NCBI RefSeq assembly: GCF_003675385.1
Contig: NZ_RCWZ01000004.1
Location: 62,001 to 126,000 of the forward strand
Direction: 5' to 3'
DNA: 64,000 bases
From: Mucilaginibacter kameinonensis
Lineage (GTDB): Bacteria; Bacteroidota; Bacteroidia; Sphingobacteriales; Sphingobacteriaceae
Part shown: one piece after another, positions 1 to 9,028 of the stretch
Position numbering within the stretch: the first letter of the stretch is position 1
Layout of the letters: the number at the start of each line of letters is the position of its first letter
Program-made: the position numbers and the translations under genes
Notes under the pieces: generated by a model
The model's database searches: none
Seen by the model: only the letters and a program-made list of their open reading frames with translations
Told to the model about the DNA's origin: nothing

Positions 1-242
1 TTGACGGAAAAAATATTATTTTAGGTGATCACATGGACCTGCCCGATTTTATGGTTAAAACCGGCCAGATGATCCTGCTGCCTAAACCTGCTTCGGCAAG
101 TTATACGCATGAAATGCTCACGCTTTGCTTAGACAAAGGCATCGAATCGGTTTATTTATTAAGGCCCGATGAAGCGGAGCTCCTGCTAAAAGCCGAAACC
201 CTTTTTAATGAATACGATATAAAACTACACGTAATTGCTTAA
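1..242 (+). CDS. C-terminal fragment of an unidentified protein, possibly pre-ATP-grasp domain
   Basis: The frame is open from base 3 to a TAA at 240-242, so this is the 3' end of a gene that starts outside the window; the internal Met at base 33 is not a convincing start. The last 40 residues (a KGIESVYLL strand, then a helix and a YDIKLHVIA strand) resemble the pre-ATP-grasp domain of CarB-like ATP-grasp proteins, but this is only a resemblance. The stop overlaps the next start (TAATG), which implies translational coupling with the HAD-like gene. Confidence 0.5.
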   Translation, partial: DGKNIILGDHMDLPDFMVKTGQMILLPKPASASYTHEMLTLCLDKGIESVYLLRPDEAELLLKAETLFNEYDIKLHVIA

Positions 243-850
243 TGGACTATAAGGATATTGATAAACGTAAAACAGCTTTTATTTTTGAATTAGATGATGT
301 GCTTTATCCGGCAAAGGATTACTACTTTCAGGCTTACTACCTGTTTGCCAATATGCTTGAATATATTGAGCTGATAGACGCGAAGGCCGCAACCAAAGTA
401 CTAACCGATACGTATATAGCTGAAGGAAAGGATGTTGCTTTTGATCGTTTAGCCGTTGAATTTCCGGTAGCTGAGCAATACCGCGATAAGTTTGAAAACC
501 TGCTTCTAACTGCCAAATTACCGCTAAAGCTGCTTTTGTACCAAAATGTGCTTGCCCTGATGCAGGACATTGTGGTCGACCGTAAAAATCTGTTCATTGT
601 AACCAATGGCAACGTACAGGAACAGGTAAATAAAATAAAACAAACTGAATGGCACGGATTGGAAAAATATCTGCGCTGCTATTTTACCGAAGAAACAACG
701 CCCAAACCCGAGCCTGATGTAATAAACCTGCTTATTCAGGAACATGGCCTTCAGCGTAAAGAAATAGTAATGATAGGAAACTCGGCAACTGACAGACTTT
801 GTGCTGAAGCAAGCGGCGTTGACTTTATCAGTGTGGAAGACTTTTTATAA
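242..850 (+). CDS. HAD-superfamily hydrolase-like protein with altered catalytic motifs
   Basis: This 202-aa protein has the layout of a haloacid dehalogenase-like phosphohydrolase of the FDLDDTLY class. Motif I reads FELDDVLYP near residue 15, so the usual nucleophilic Asp is Glu. Motif II (VTNGN) keeps its Thr, and motif III has Lys in KPEP. Motif IV reads MIGNSATD where GDS is normal. With the nucleophile and one metal-binding Asp both replaced, ordinary HAD phosphatase chemistry looks impaired; a binding or regulatory role is possible. The gene overlaps the upstream frame by one base, so both are probably expressed together. Confidence 0.75.
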   Translation: MDYKDIDKRKTAFIFELDDVLYPAKDYYFQAYYLFANMLEYIELIDAKAATKVLTDTYIAEGKDVAFDRLAVEFPVAEQYRDKFENLLLTAKLPLKLLLYQNVLALMQDIVVDRKNLFIVTNGNVQEQVNKIKQTEWHGLEKYLRCYFTEETTPKPEPDVINLLIQEHGLQRKEIVMIGNSATDRLCAEASGVDFISVEDFL

Positions 851-904
851 CATTACCTATAACATACTTAATAACCAGGCGTTTAAATATTAAAATTCAA
901 GCTT

Positions 905-2428
905 ATGCGGAAAACACTCTACTTTTTAGCCCTTATCTCCATTGCGTCGTTACCTGCCTGTAAAAAAAACAAACCGGTTAACAACGGAGATGATGGCTCA
1001 GGGCCGTCAAGCACAGGATCATTGCTTGATCGTGTACGGGATTCGGTTTATCTCTATCCGCAGGAAACCTATTTATGGTACAACCAGCTTCCTACGTATA
1101 AAAATTTTCAGCCACGTAATTATGTTAGCAGCGATACCATCACCGGTTTAAGCAGCGAGGTTGATCATTTATCGCAATATGCCATAAATCCAGCTACCTC
1201 TCAACCTTACGAATATTACGATAATACCGGTACTGCCAAATATTCGTTTATTGACGATGGCTCGGTATCAAATGAACTAAGCGGTAATGGCGGCGACTTT
1301 GGCTTCTCGGTATTCTACCCAAGCCGTACCGACTTGCGGATAAAATATGTGTATCCGGGCTCGCCTGCTGACCAGAAAGGTATTAAACGAGGCTACCAGA
1401 TCACCAAGATCAACGGCCGCACTGATCTCGCTTATGATGATGGCGGTACAACTACACAATTTGTTATAAATGCTTATGCCAACAGCAAAACCATAAGCAT
1501 GACACTAACAAAACCTGATAATACAACGATTGACGTAACATTAAATACGGCTAATTACACCATAAACCCGGTAATTACCTATAAAACATTAGATGTGGGT
1601 TCGGGCAAAAAAGCCGGTTACATGGTTTTCAATTCCTTTACCGATTTAACCAATGCAAAACCTAAAATTTTGGAGGCCATAAACAGCTTTGCCGGAATTT
1701 CTGATTTGATCATTGATTTAAGGTATAATGGTGGCGGGTCGGTAGAAACTGCCGAATACTTTGATAACCTTTTGGTACCATCGGCAAAAACCAATACTAA
1801 AATGTATACTGCTTATTTTAATGATAAGCTTACAAGTGACAACTATACCCTATTTAAAAACCTTTATGATATTCCTAAAGGCTTTTTCTCGGTAACCAAT
1901 CAAACTGTTAACTTCCAAAAAGAAGGCTCACTTAACTTGAGCAGAATATTTTTTATAGTTGGCGGCGGCACGGCATCGGCAAGCGAATTAACTATCAATA
2001 ACCTTATTCCGGAACTTGAAGTTCAACTAATAGGCTCAACTACCTACGGTAAACCGGTTGGTTTTTATGGTATAGATATCAATAAGTACCAGTTGTATAT
2101 GCCTATGTTCTCCACAAGAAATTCGGCCAACAGCGGTGACTACTATACAGGAATGACACCCGGAAAAGATCCTTATAAAGGCATCAGTGCAACGGATGAC
2201 CTGACCAAAGATTTTGGCGACCCTACAGAAGGATTATTGGCACAAGCGCTAAGCTATATATCGACAGGTAAATACATAACCCGTTCGGTAACAACACAAA
2301 GCCTGGCTACTTCCTCTAAAAACGTGCTTACTGCAGATCAAAAACGTACAATGGAACAAAAATTTACCCGCAACAAGGTTAAAGGCCTGATGCTTAAAAC
2401 GCCATCGGTATTTAAAAAGAAGAAATAA
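905..2428 (+). CDS. Lipoprotein S41-family (C-terminal processing) peptidase with PDZ domain
   Basis: A 507-aa protein with a lipoprotein signal peptide ending in the lipobox LPAC (Cys19), so it is probably anchored on the outside of the cytoplasmic membrane or in the outer membrane. A PDZ-like segment lies at about residues 130-215 (GDFGFSV, GSPADQKGIKRGYQI). A tail-specific protease fold follows from about 225. The segment GGGTASASELTINN carries the expected catalytic Ser, and TYGKPVGF the likely general-base Lys region. S41 enzymes cleave proteins near exposed C termini; the substrate is unknown. A good terminator follows, so the gene is probably monocistronic. Confidence 0.85.
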   Translation: MRKTLYFLALISIASLPACKKNKPVNNGDDGSGPSSTGSLLDRVRDSVYLYPQETYLWYNQLPTYKNFQPRNYVSSDTITGLSSEVDHLSQYAINPATSQPYEYYDNTGTAKYSFIDDGSVSNELSGNGGDFGFSVFYPSRTDLRIKYVYPGSPADQKGIKRGYQITKINGRTDLAYDDGGTTTQFVINAYANSKTISMTLTKPDNTTIDVTLNTANYTINPVITYKTLDVGSGKKAGYMVFNSFTDLTNAKPKILEAINSFAGISDLIIDLRYNGGGSVETAEYFDNLLVPSAKTNTKMYTAYFNDKLTSDNYTLFKNLYDIPKGFFSVTNQTVNFQKEGSLNLSRIFFIVGGGTASASELTINNLIPELEVQLIGSTTYGKPVGFYGIDINKYQLYMPMFSTRNSANSGDYYTGMTPGKDPYKGISATDDLTKDFGDPTEGLLAQALSYISTGKYITRSVTTQSLATSSKNVLTADQKRTMEQKFTRNKVKGLMLKTPSVFKKKK

Positions 2429-2446
2429 GATTTTTTCGGAATATTC

Positions 2447-2484
2447 AAAAGGCGAAGGGCTTAAAGGCTTTTCGCCTTTTTTAT
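2447..2484 (+). terminator. Intrinsic terminator after the S41 peptidase
   Basis: AAAAGGCGAA pairs with TTCGCCTTTT and a T run follows. It lies 18 bases after the stop codon. Confidence 0.8.
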
Positions 2485-2485
2485 T

Positions 2486-2816
2486 GCCGTTGTTGGTGTT
2501 GTCACCAACAACCTTATGCTATGCACGCCGGCTTTAGCATTAGTTAAAAAAGCCATGTCATTGCGAGGAGGAACGACGAAGCAATGACATGGCTATACAG
2601 ATCGGATATGCATTGGCTACGAGATTGCCACGCTGCGCTCGCAATGACATACTTTTTTGCCGTTGTTGGTGTTGTCACCAACAACTTCACACTATGCGTA
2701 TCGGTTTTAGCGATTAATAAGATCATGCGAGGATAAAAAGTTGTTGGTGGCAACACCAACAACGGCGAGAGGTCCGCCTTGTATAGTTTGGGATTGCTTC
2801 GTGCCTCGCAATGACG
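2486..2816. repeat. Intergenic hairpin array (three identical-arm hairpins plus REP-like elements)
   Basis: The 415-base gap between the peptidase and smc holds no gene. Three copies of the hairpin GTTGTTGGTG-N4-CACCAACAAC lie at 2489-2512, 2662-2685 and 2740-2763 (loops TTGT, TTGT, GCAA). The DNA after the first two copies is also similar, so a larger unit seems to be duplicated. Between them (2556-2650) is a REP-like inverted element bounded by TGTCATTGCGAG and CTCGCAATGACA, and a half copy lies at 2789-2816. Confidence 0.85.
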
Positions 2817-2843
2817 TTTTTATTTATGTCTAATGTTTTATCC

Positions 2844-5800
2844 CTAATCGGCCAGTTCCCTTAAATCGACAGGAACCACACGTGAGATTCCCTGCTCAAC
2901 CATGGTTACGCCGTAAATAACGTCGGTACTGGCAATAGTACGTTTATTATGTGACACAATGATAAACTGTGACTCTTTGGAGAAGGTACGGATGATGTTA
3001 TTGAACTTATCAATATTGGTATCATCAAGCGGGGCGTCAACCTCATCAAAAATACAGAATGGGGCCGGCTTAAGCAGGTACAACGAAAACAAGATAGCCG
3101 TTGCAGTAAGCGTCTTCTCCCCTCCCGATAGCTGGTTAATAGATAACGGGCGCTTGCCTTTTGGCTTGGCAATAATATCAATATCTGACTCGAGCGGGTG
3201 ATCGGGATCAGTCAGGATCAGATCGCATGAATCCTCCTCATTAAACAACGAGCGGAACACCTTGATAAAGTTTTCGCGCACCATCATAAAGGCGGTCATG
3301 AACTTATCTTTGGCGGTATCATCAATCTCCTGGATAGTGGCCAGTAATGAAGCTTTAGCCTCGCTCAGGTCCTTCTTTTGTGCCTGGATAAAGGTATAAC
3401 GTTCATTCATCTCGTTATAAGCCTCAACCGCCATTGGGTTTATAGCGCCAAAATCATCCAGCTGCTTTTTCAGCTTTTCAGCCTTATCGCGCAGGTCCTG
3501 TTCGTTTTCACCTTCAGGCACTTCGCTTTCGGGCAGGTCTTCAATATCTATATTAAACTCCACCGAAAGACGTTCTTTCAGCGCGTTCAGGTCTATCTTT
3601 AAATTATTACGCTGATCACGTAATTCGTTCTCAATAACTTCGCTGTTTTCTTTTTTCCGCCTTAATGAGCTTACCTGATTCTCATTTTCGGTGATCAGTC
3701 CGCGCCATTGATAGTGTTCTTGCTCGGCTTGTTGGGTAGCCTTTTCCAAATTTTCCTTCTGCTCGTACATCTCCAACAGGTTATCGTCGGAGTTATCGGC
3801 AAGTTTCAGGTTTTCCTGTATGGCAACCTTTACTTTCTCAAGCTCAATGGTATTTTGACGGATTCGTGTATCCAGATTTTCCTGCTGGCTATCGCGGTAA
3901 TCGAGATCTTTCATTAAACCCGACACCTTGTTTTGCTGCTGATGGAAACGGATATTTTCCTGGTTATAGGCGTTAGACTGTACCGATACGTATTCGTTGA
4001 GCTCGTTAAAAGCCATCTGTTTATCGGCCAATAAATCGCTTTGAATCTGACGCTGAGTTTTCAGCTCAGCCAGCTGCGGCTGCAGGGCAGCCATTTCATC
4101 TTTTATACCTGCAATTTTGCGGGCGATATCCTCCTTACGGTTAAGGCTGTTTTCAATGAAAGTTTGATACTGTTCCTGGCGGGTTTTCACGGTGATCAGC
4201 TCCGTATTTAACCGGTTAATGATCATCTGCTGCTCATTGATCTCAGCCGCCTTGGTTGAACCACGTAAAGCGCCGAGCTTATTTTGCAGCTCTTCGGATT
4301 TGGTTCTGAAAGCACCTACCTGGTTCTCTATACCACGGATCTCCTTGGCTAAATTCTCCAGGTTTTTGGCGCGACCGATCCTCTTACCCTCAAACAAACC
4401 AACCGAACCACCGGCCATGGTATGTTTTGATTTATTGAACTTACCGCTTTTACCAATCAGCGTTACGCCCTGAGGCAAAGCTTCGCTGTTGATCTGGCCC
4501 TCTTTATCATCATCAACCAGATAAACCCCTTTTAACAGGTAATTACAAAGCGGCAGGTAACGTTTTTCAACCTCGATAACTCCGAGGGCTGGTATTGCAT
4601 CTACCCTCTCGAAATTCACCTGTGCTGCGGCTTCATCGGCATAATTGTTCAGTACAAAGAAATTTGCACGTCCTTTAGCCGAATTGCTGAGCAGGTTTAT
4701 AGCCTTTACCGCGTCATCGTAGCTTTCAACTACATAGTAGTTCATGAGCGGCTCCAGGTAGTTTTCGATAGCTACACGAAACTCCTCTTTACAAAAAAGC
4801 ACATCGCTGAACAGCGGCGCATTTTTAGCCCAGTCGGTATTCTTTTTCAGGAACCTGATAGACTCCGGGAAGCCCTCCAAACTATCAACCATACTTTTGG
4901 TAAGGTTGTACTCGTTTTGCTTGGCGTCCAGTCTGCGGCTCTCTTTTATAATGGTATCCTTAACCGAGTTTAGTTCAACATCAGTTTCGGCAATTTGCTC
5001 TTTTAATTTATTTTCAAACTCAACGGCCTGTTGAAACTCATCATCAAGCGTTTCTTTGCGGTATTGCAATTCGGCAACCACCTGGTTAAAGTGTGAAAGT
5101 TCCACCTCTTTATTGGTGGTATCTTCCATATTGCGCTGGCTCTCCTGCTCCAATGCCTGCTGTTGGATCTGTAATATATCCAGGTCTTTTTCGGCTTTGT
5201 AAGCCTGATTTTGCAGGCGGGTATTGATATTATTAAGCTCGTTAAGTTCGTTACGAGCCTCGCTTTGCTGCGCGCGTAGTTCATCAACGGCTTCCTTTAA
5301 ATCGGATAGCTTGCTCTGGATGGCTTGCAAGCTTTCATCCTCGGTAGCCTTTTCCTCGTTTAAGCGTTTAATGTTGTATAAAACGTGGTTCAGCTGGTTT
5401 TTATCTCGCTCCAACTCTTCTGTTAAACGCGATTCCTTATCCTGCTGAAACTTCAGCTGTTCGTTCTTGATCTTCTTTTCACTTTCGTAAGCGCGGATCT
5501 TTGAAACAAACTCGTTGGTTGTTTTTTGCTGAACAGAAAGGTTCTTTTCTTTGGTAATGCTATCCAGCTTCTGCTGCTGTAAGGTAGCTTCTAAAGTATC
5601 AATCTGGGCAATGATATCGCCTTTCTCGGCTTTATGTTTAAGCTCCTGCTCCTCTATCTTTTTTAACGAGTCGCTAAAGGCCACAATCCGGAACGAGGCC
5701 AGCATAATGCTCAGCGTTTTGTATTGCTCTTTTAAGCGATAGTAACGTTCGGTCTTCTTGGCCTGGTTTTCCAGCGTTTTGAGGTTCTTTTCAATCTCAA

Positions 5801-6386
5801 ACAGCAAATCATCAACACGGGCCAAATCGGCTTCAGTTTCTTTTAGCTTACTGAAAGTTTGCTTTTTGCGAAGCTTATATTTAGAAATGCCTGATGCTTC
5901 CTCGAACAAATTACGGCGCGATCCTTCCTTATTGGTTATGATCTCGTCGATCATCCTCAGCTCAATAATTGAGTATGAATCGGAGCCGATACCGGTATCC
6001 AGGAACAGGTCGGTAATATCCTTTAAACGACACTGCACATCATTTAAGCGGTACTCACTTTCTCCGGTACGGTAAAGTTTACGGGTAAGCGTTACCTGCG
6101 AATAATCGGTAGGCAGTATGTTTTTTGTATTATCAAAAGTAAGGGAAACTTCGGCAAGGTTAGCCGATTTACGGCTCTTGGTACCGTTAAAAATAACGTT
6201 GTCCATCTTCTCCGAACGGAGCGCCCGGGTGCTTTGCTCACCCAAAACCCAGCGGATACTGTCAACAACGTTCGACTTACCACAACCGTTAGGCCCTACA
6301 ATAGCGGTAACCCCCTCATTAAAATTGATGGTTATTTTATCGCCAAAACTCTTGAAGCCCTTGATTTCTAAACGGGTAAGCTGCAT
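2844..6386 (-). CDS. smc: Chromosome segregation protein SMC
   Basis: The 1180-aa protein has every part of a bacterial SMC. An N-terminal head has Walker A GPNGCGKSN near residue 32. Two long coiled-coil arms flank a hinge near residues 510-650 (GRANFFVLN, the GGS loop). The C-terminal head has signature LSGGEKTLTA near 1070, Walker B CIFDEVDAPLDD and VSHNKRTI. SMC dimers work with ScpA and ScpB to organise and separate newly replicated chromosomes. The length is normal and the ATG start directly precedes the typical MQLTRLEIKGFKSF opening. No scpA or scpB lies nearby. Confidence 0.98.
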   Translation of the reverse strand: MQLTRLEIKGFKSFGDKITINFNEGVTAIVGPNGCGKSNVVDSIRWVLGEQSTRALRSEKMDNVIFNGTKSRKSANLAEVSLTFDNTKNILPTDYSQVTLTRKLYRTGESEYRLNDVQCRLKDITDLFLDTGIGSDSYSIIELRMIDEIITNKEGSRRNLFEEASGISKYKLRKKQTFSKLKETEADLARVDDLLFEIEKNLKTLENQAKKTERYYRLKEQYKTLSIMLASFRIVAFSDSLKKIEEQELKHKAEKGDIIAQIDTLEATLQQQKLDSITKEKNLSVQQKTTNEFVSKIRAYESEKKIKNEQLKFQQDKESRLTEELERDKNQLNHVLYNIKRLNEEKATEDESLQAIQSKLSDLKEAVDELRAQQSEARNELNELNNINTRLQNQAYKAEKDLDILQIQQQALEQESQRNMEDTTNKEVELSHFNQVVAELQYRKETLDDEFQQAVEFENKLKEQIAETDVELNSVKDTIIKESRRLDAKQNEYNLTKSMVDSLEGFPESIRFLKKNTDWAKNAPLFSDVLFCKEEFRVAIENYLEPLMNYYVVESYDDAVKAINLLSNSAKGRANFFVLNNYADEAAAQVNFERVDAIPALGVIEVEKRYLPLCNYLLKGVYLVDDDKEGQINSEALPQGVTLIGKSGKFNKSKHTMAGGSVGLFEGKRIGRAKNLENLAKEIRGIENQVGAFRTKSEELQNKLGALRGSTKAAEINEQQMIINRLNTELITVKTRQEQYQTFIENSLNRKEDIARKIAGIKDEMAALQPQLAELKTQRQIQSDLLADKQMAFNELNEYVSVQSNAYNQENIRFHQQQNKVSGLMKDLDYRDSQQENLDTRIRQNTIELEKVKVAIQENLKLADNSDDNLLEMYEQKENLEKATQQAEQEHYQWRGLITENENQVSSLRRKKENSEVIENELRDQRNNLKIDLNALKERLSVEFNIDIEDLPESEVPEGENEQDLRDKAEKLKKQLDDFGAINPMAVEAYNEMNERYTFIQAQKKDLSEAKASLLATIQEIDDTAKDKFMTAFMMVRENFIKVFRSLFNEEDSCDLILTDPDHPLESDIDIIAKPKGKRPLSINQLSGGEKTLTATAILFSLYLLKPAPFCIFDEVDAPLDDTNIDKFNNIIRTFSKESQFIIVSHNKRTIASTDVIYGVTMVEQGISRVVPVDLRELAD

Positions 6387-6511
6387 TTAATTTATTAAGT
6401 ACCTTGCACAGTCCAAACCCCCAAAGTAATCATAAATAATTGAGTTTTGAAAGTATATTTTGAGGCGAAAGGGAAAAGGTTAAAGGCGAAAGGAGACTTC
6501 TACTATTAACA

Positions 6512-6606
6512 CGTCATCGCGAGGAACGAAGCAATCCCGAAGGGACAGAGCAGCCATACAGATTCGCCCTGTAAAGTCGGGGATTGCTTCGTGCCTTGCA
6601 ATGACG
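6512..6606. repeat. REP-like inverted repeat
   Basis: The arms at 6512-6538 and 6579-6606 pair (GCGAGGAACGAAGCAATCCC with GGGATTGCTTCGTGCCTTGC). It is a member of the family at 2556, 16363, 23967 and 29851. It lies between smc and the PhzF gene. Confidence 0.85.
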
Positions 6607-6617
6607 CTTTTTTATTT

Positions 6618-7403
6618 TTAAACCCTTATCTCCCCTTTTAAATAAGTAACTGCCTTACCACTCATCAGCACCCGGTCGCCTTTAAGTTCACACCAGAGCT
6701 CGCCCTGTCGGGCCGAAAGCTGGTAAGCGTGCAGCGTATCCTTGCTAAGGCGTTTTGCCCAGTAAGGGATCAGGTTGCAGTGTGCCGATCCGGTAACGGG
6801 ATCTTCGGGGATGCCTGCTCCGGGGGCAAAAAAGCGGGACACAAAATCAGAATTATCGCCCGGAGCGGTAGCTATAATACCCACGGTATCCATTTTTGAC
6901 ATGGCGAAGAAATCGGGTGTAAGTTCCCTGATGTCTTGCTCCGTTTCATAAACAATGAAGTAATCGCGCGAGCGCAAAAACGCTACGGGCTGCTTTTCGC
7001 CAAGCGCTTCGGCCAGTCCGTTTGGAGCCTCGATTGGTATCGGCGGCCTCGACGGAAAGTCCATGGTATACTTATCACCATCCCACTTTACGGTAAGCGT
7101 CCCGGCTTTTACAGTTTCAAAATGAATGGTATCCTCCTCATAACCCAGTTCCGAAAACAAGATGTGTGCCGAAGCCAGCGTAGCATGCCCGCAAAGGTCT
7201 ATCTCATACTCGGGCGTGAACCAACGCAGCTTGTAACCGGCCCCTTCCTTTACAAAAAAAGCAGTTTCGGCAAGGTTGTTTTCAATTGCTATCATTTGCA
7301 TGGTAACATCGGGCAGCCATTCATTCAGCGGACAAATTGCCGCCGGGTTACCGCCAAAAAGCTTATCGGTAAACGCGTCGGCCTGGTATATAGGGATAGT
7401 CAT
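6618..7403 (-). CDS. PhzF family phenazine-biosynthesis-like / isomerase protein
   Basis: A 261-aa protein of the PhzF/diaminopimelate-epimerase fold. It opens with the family signature MTIPIYQADAFTDKLFGGNPAAICPL, followed by NNLAETAF with the conserved Glu and by LCGHATLASAH; PEDPVTGSAHC near the end is the second half-site. Family members isomerise small carboxylic substrates; the substrate here is unknown. The frame stays open to 7499, but the extra 32 N-terminal residues are hydrophobic and encoded by intergenic AAGAATCAAGAT repeats, so the ATG at 7403 was chosen. Confidence 0.9.
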   Translation of the reverse strand: MTIPIYQADAFTDKLFGGNPAAICPLNEWLPDVTMQMIAIENNLAETAFFVKEGAGYKLRWFTPEYEIDLCGHATLASAHILFSELGYEEDTIHFETVKAGTLTVKWDGDKYTMDFPSRPPIPIEAPNGLAEALGEKQPVAFLRSRDYFIVYETEQDIRELTPDFFAMSKMDTVGIIATAPGDNSDFVSRFFAPGAGIPEDPVTGSAHCNLIPYWAKRLSKDTLHAYQLSARQGELWCELKGDRVLMSGKAVTYLKGEIRV

Positions 7404-7434
7404 ATCGAATTGGTATTTAGCTAATATAGTAAGG

Positions 7435-7585
7435 AGAGAATCAAGATACAAGAGTATAAGAATCAAGATGCAAGAGAAAAGAATCAAGATCTTTATCATT
7501 TAGCCTGTAATTGTGTTTTTCAAGCTTTTTATTCTTGGATCTTGATTCTTATACTCTTGATTCTTATATCCTGATTCTTACAATC
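7435..7585. repeat. Inverted cluster of a short AAGAATCAAGAT-type word
   Basis: Several copies of GAATCAAGAT or ATACAAGAGTATAAG on the left face inverted copies (ATCTTGATTC, ATACTCTTGATTCTTAT) on the right, which makes a large imperfect hairpin between two minus-strand genes. The left arm runs into the false N-terminal extension of the PhzF frame. Confidence 0.75.
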
Positions 7586-7599
7586 TTTCTTCTATTCCT

Positions 7600-9027
7600 C
7601 TATTCGATCCATAAAACGGAATTACCCGAATTATATTGGTTGTTTTCATAAAGTTTATTTCCGGGATCAATCATCCATTTACCATCCACAATAAACTTAT
7701 ACAGTTGCTTACCCGGTTTAAGGTTAACATTTACAGTCCACTCCTTGCCATCAAATGCAAGGGTATAGCCAAACTCATCAAAGTTGTTAAAACTGCCCGC
7801 CAGGTGAACGCTTTTGGCATTATTAAACCCGCTTAACTTAAATGTATAATTAGGTTTTACCGATATATAAGAATTTACAATACCGCCCTCTACCATATTA
7901 CGTGGATTTTTAGGATCGGTCATCCAGTTATCATCCACAATAAATTTATACCCATAATTACCAGGTGGAATGATCAGGGATACGGCCCACCCGGTTTTGG
8001 TTTTTACAAGCGGAATCTTACCATGCTCCCAGTTATTAAAACTCCCGGCCACCTGTACCTTTTTAGCATCGGTATAACCATCAAGCTTAAACACAACCGT
8101 TTCGCCAAGGTTCAGTATCGAGTTGGTCAAACCATCCTCGCCCTGCATTTTATTGGGATTGGCCGGGTCGGTGATCCATTTACCATCAACCAAAAAACGG
8201 TAAGCCTGCGTGCCATCATGCAGGTAAAGCTGTTTTTGCCACCCTCCGCCGTTTTTTTCCATAATGATGCTATTGGCATCCCAACTATTAAAGCTTCCGG
8301 CAAGTGTTATTTTACGGGCATTTGCATAGCCATTTAGCTTAAATGTGTAGTTATATCTGAAGTAGATGGAGTTATTATCATGATCGGCCACGAGGTTGTT
8401 ATACCGGTCATTGATCCAATGGCCATCAACAATAAACTTATACTCGTACTTACCGGGTTTCAGCTTTACATCGGCAATCCAGCCGCTGTCGGTTTTAGCC
8501 ATGATTCCCTTAAGCGTGCTCCAGTTGTTAAAGTTACCCGATAGCAATGCCCTCTTATTGGGTAAATAGCCCGGCAAAAAGAAACGGGTTATGCCCGATG
8601 GCAACTCATGCACGGTTACTTTAGCAAAGTTATTAATGCCATAGGTAACATCAGCCGGGTATCCCGGCGACCCGTCATCATCCCTATCAATTTTAGTGGT
8701 TATGAGGTATGGTTGGGTTTGCGGATTTTTGTTGAGGTTTTCCAATGGCCTGTCAAACTCCACGATGTTTCCCCGCTTACCGGCTGTTGCCCAGCCATCT
8801 TTTTGAAGGGCGGAGAAATCGCCTTTCAAAATCGCGGCGGCATTTGCGCCCCTTAAACCAGCCTTTTTGAGCAGGCTATCCACTTCTGCTTTAGACGAGC
8901 GCATATCGATGCGCAGCGTCAGTTTATCGTTGCCCATAACCAGGTTACTGCGTTTTTGCGCACTTGCAGACAAGGCCATGCAAACCATCGCAAAAAAAAC
9001 AATAACTATATAGGCGCGCCTCTTCAT
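7600..9027 (-). CDS. Secreted protein with four tandem AMPK/CBM48-like glycan-binding repeats
   Basis: After a signal peptide (MKRRAYIVIV...ALSASAQ) comes a region of about 140 aa of unknown fold. Four E-set/CBM48-like units follow, each with a GSFNNW-type turn (GNFNNW, GSFNSW, GSFNNW, GSFNNF) and a YKFIVDGKWxxDP ending. Such modules bind alpha-glucans in AMPK beta subunits and branching enzymes. No catalytic domain is visible, so the protein may bind glycan or act as a scaffold. An upstream in-frame Met at 9072 would put the signal peptide in the interior, so 9027 was taken. It begins 2 bases after the aspartic-protease gene and is probably cotranscribed with it. Confidence 0.85.
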   Translation of the reverse strand: MKRRAYIVIVFFAMVCMALSASAQKRSNLVMGNDKLTLRIDMRSSKAEVDSLLKKAGLRGANAAAILKGDFSALQKDGWATAGKRGNIVEFDRPLENLNKNPQTQPYLITTKIDRDDDGSPGYPADVTYGINNFAKVTVHELPSGITRFFLPGYLPNKRALLSGNFNNWSTLKGIMAKTDSGWIADVKLKPGKYEYKFIVDGHWINDRYNNLVADHDNNSIYFRYNYTFKLNGYANARKITLAGSFNSWDANSIIMEKNGGGWQKQLYLHDGTQAYRFLVDGKWITDPANPNKMQGEDGLTNSILNLGETVVFKLDGYTDAKKVQVAGSFNNWEHGKIPLVKTKTGWAVSLIIPPGNYGYKFIVDDNWMTDPKNPRNMVEGGIVNSYISVKPNYTFKLSGFNNAKSVHLAGSFNNFDEFGYTLAFDGKEWTVNVNLKPGKQLYKFIVDGKWMIDPGNKLYENNQYNSGNSVLWIE

Positions 9028-9028
9028 A

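Noticed and set aside
2486..2816. Possible CRISPR array
   Set aside because: The three repeats are hairpins with irregular spacing, without regular spacers or cas genes.
6936..7424. 162-aa plus-strand frame inside the PhzF gene
   Set aside because: It is the antisense shadow of a well-supported gene, with no family pattern and low-quality composition.
7404..7499. N-terminal extension of the PhzF frame
   Set aside because: The residues come from intergenic AAGAATCAAGAT repeats, and the family start is at 7403.
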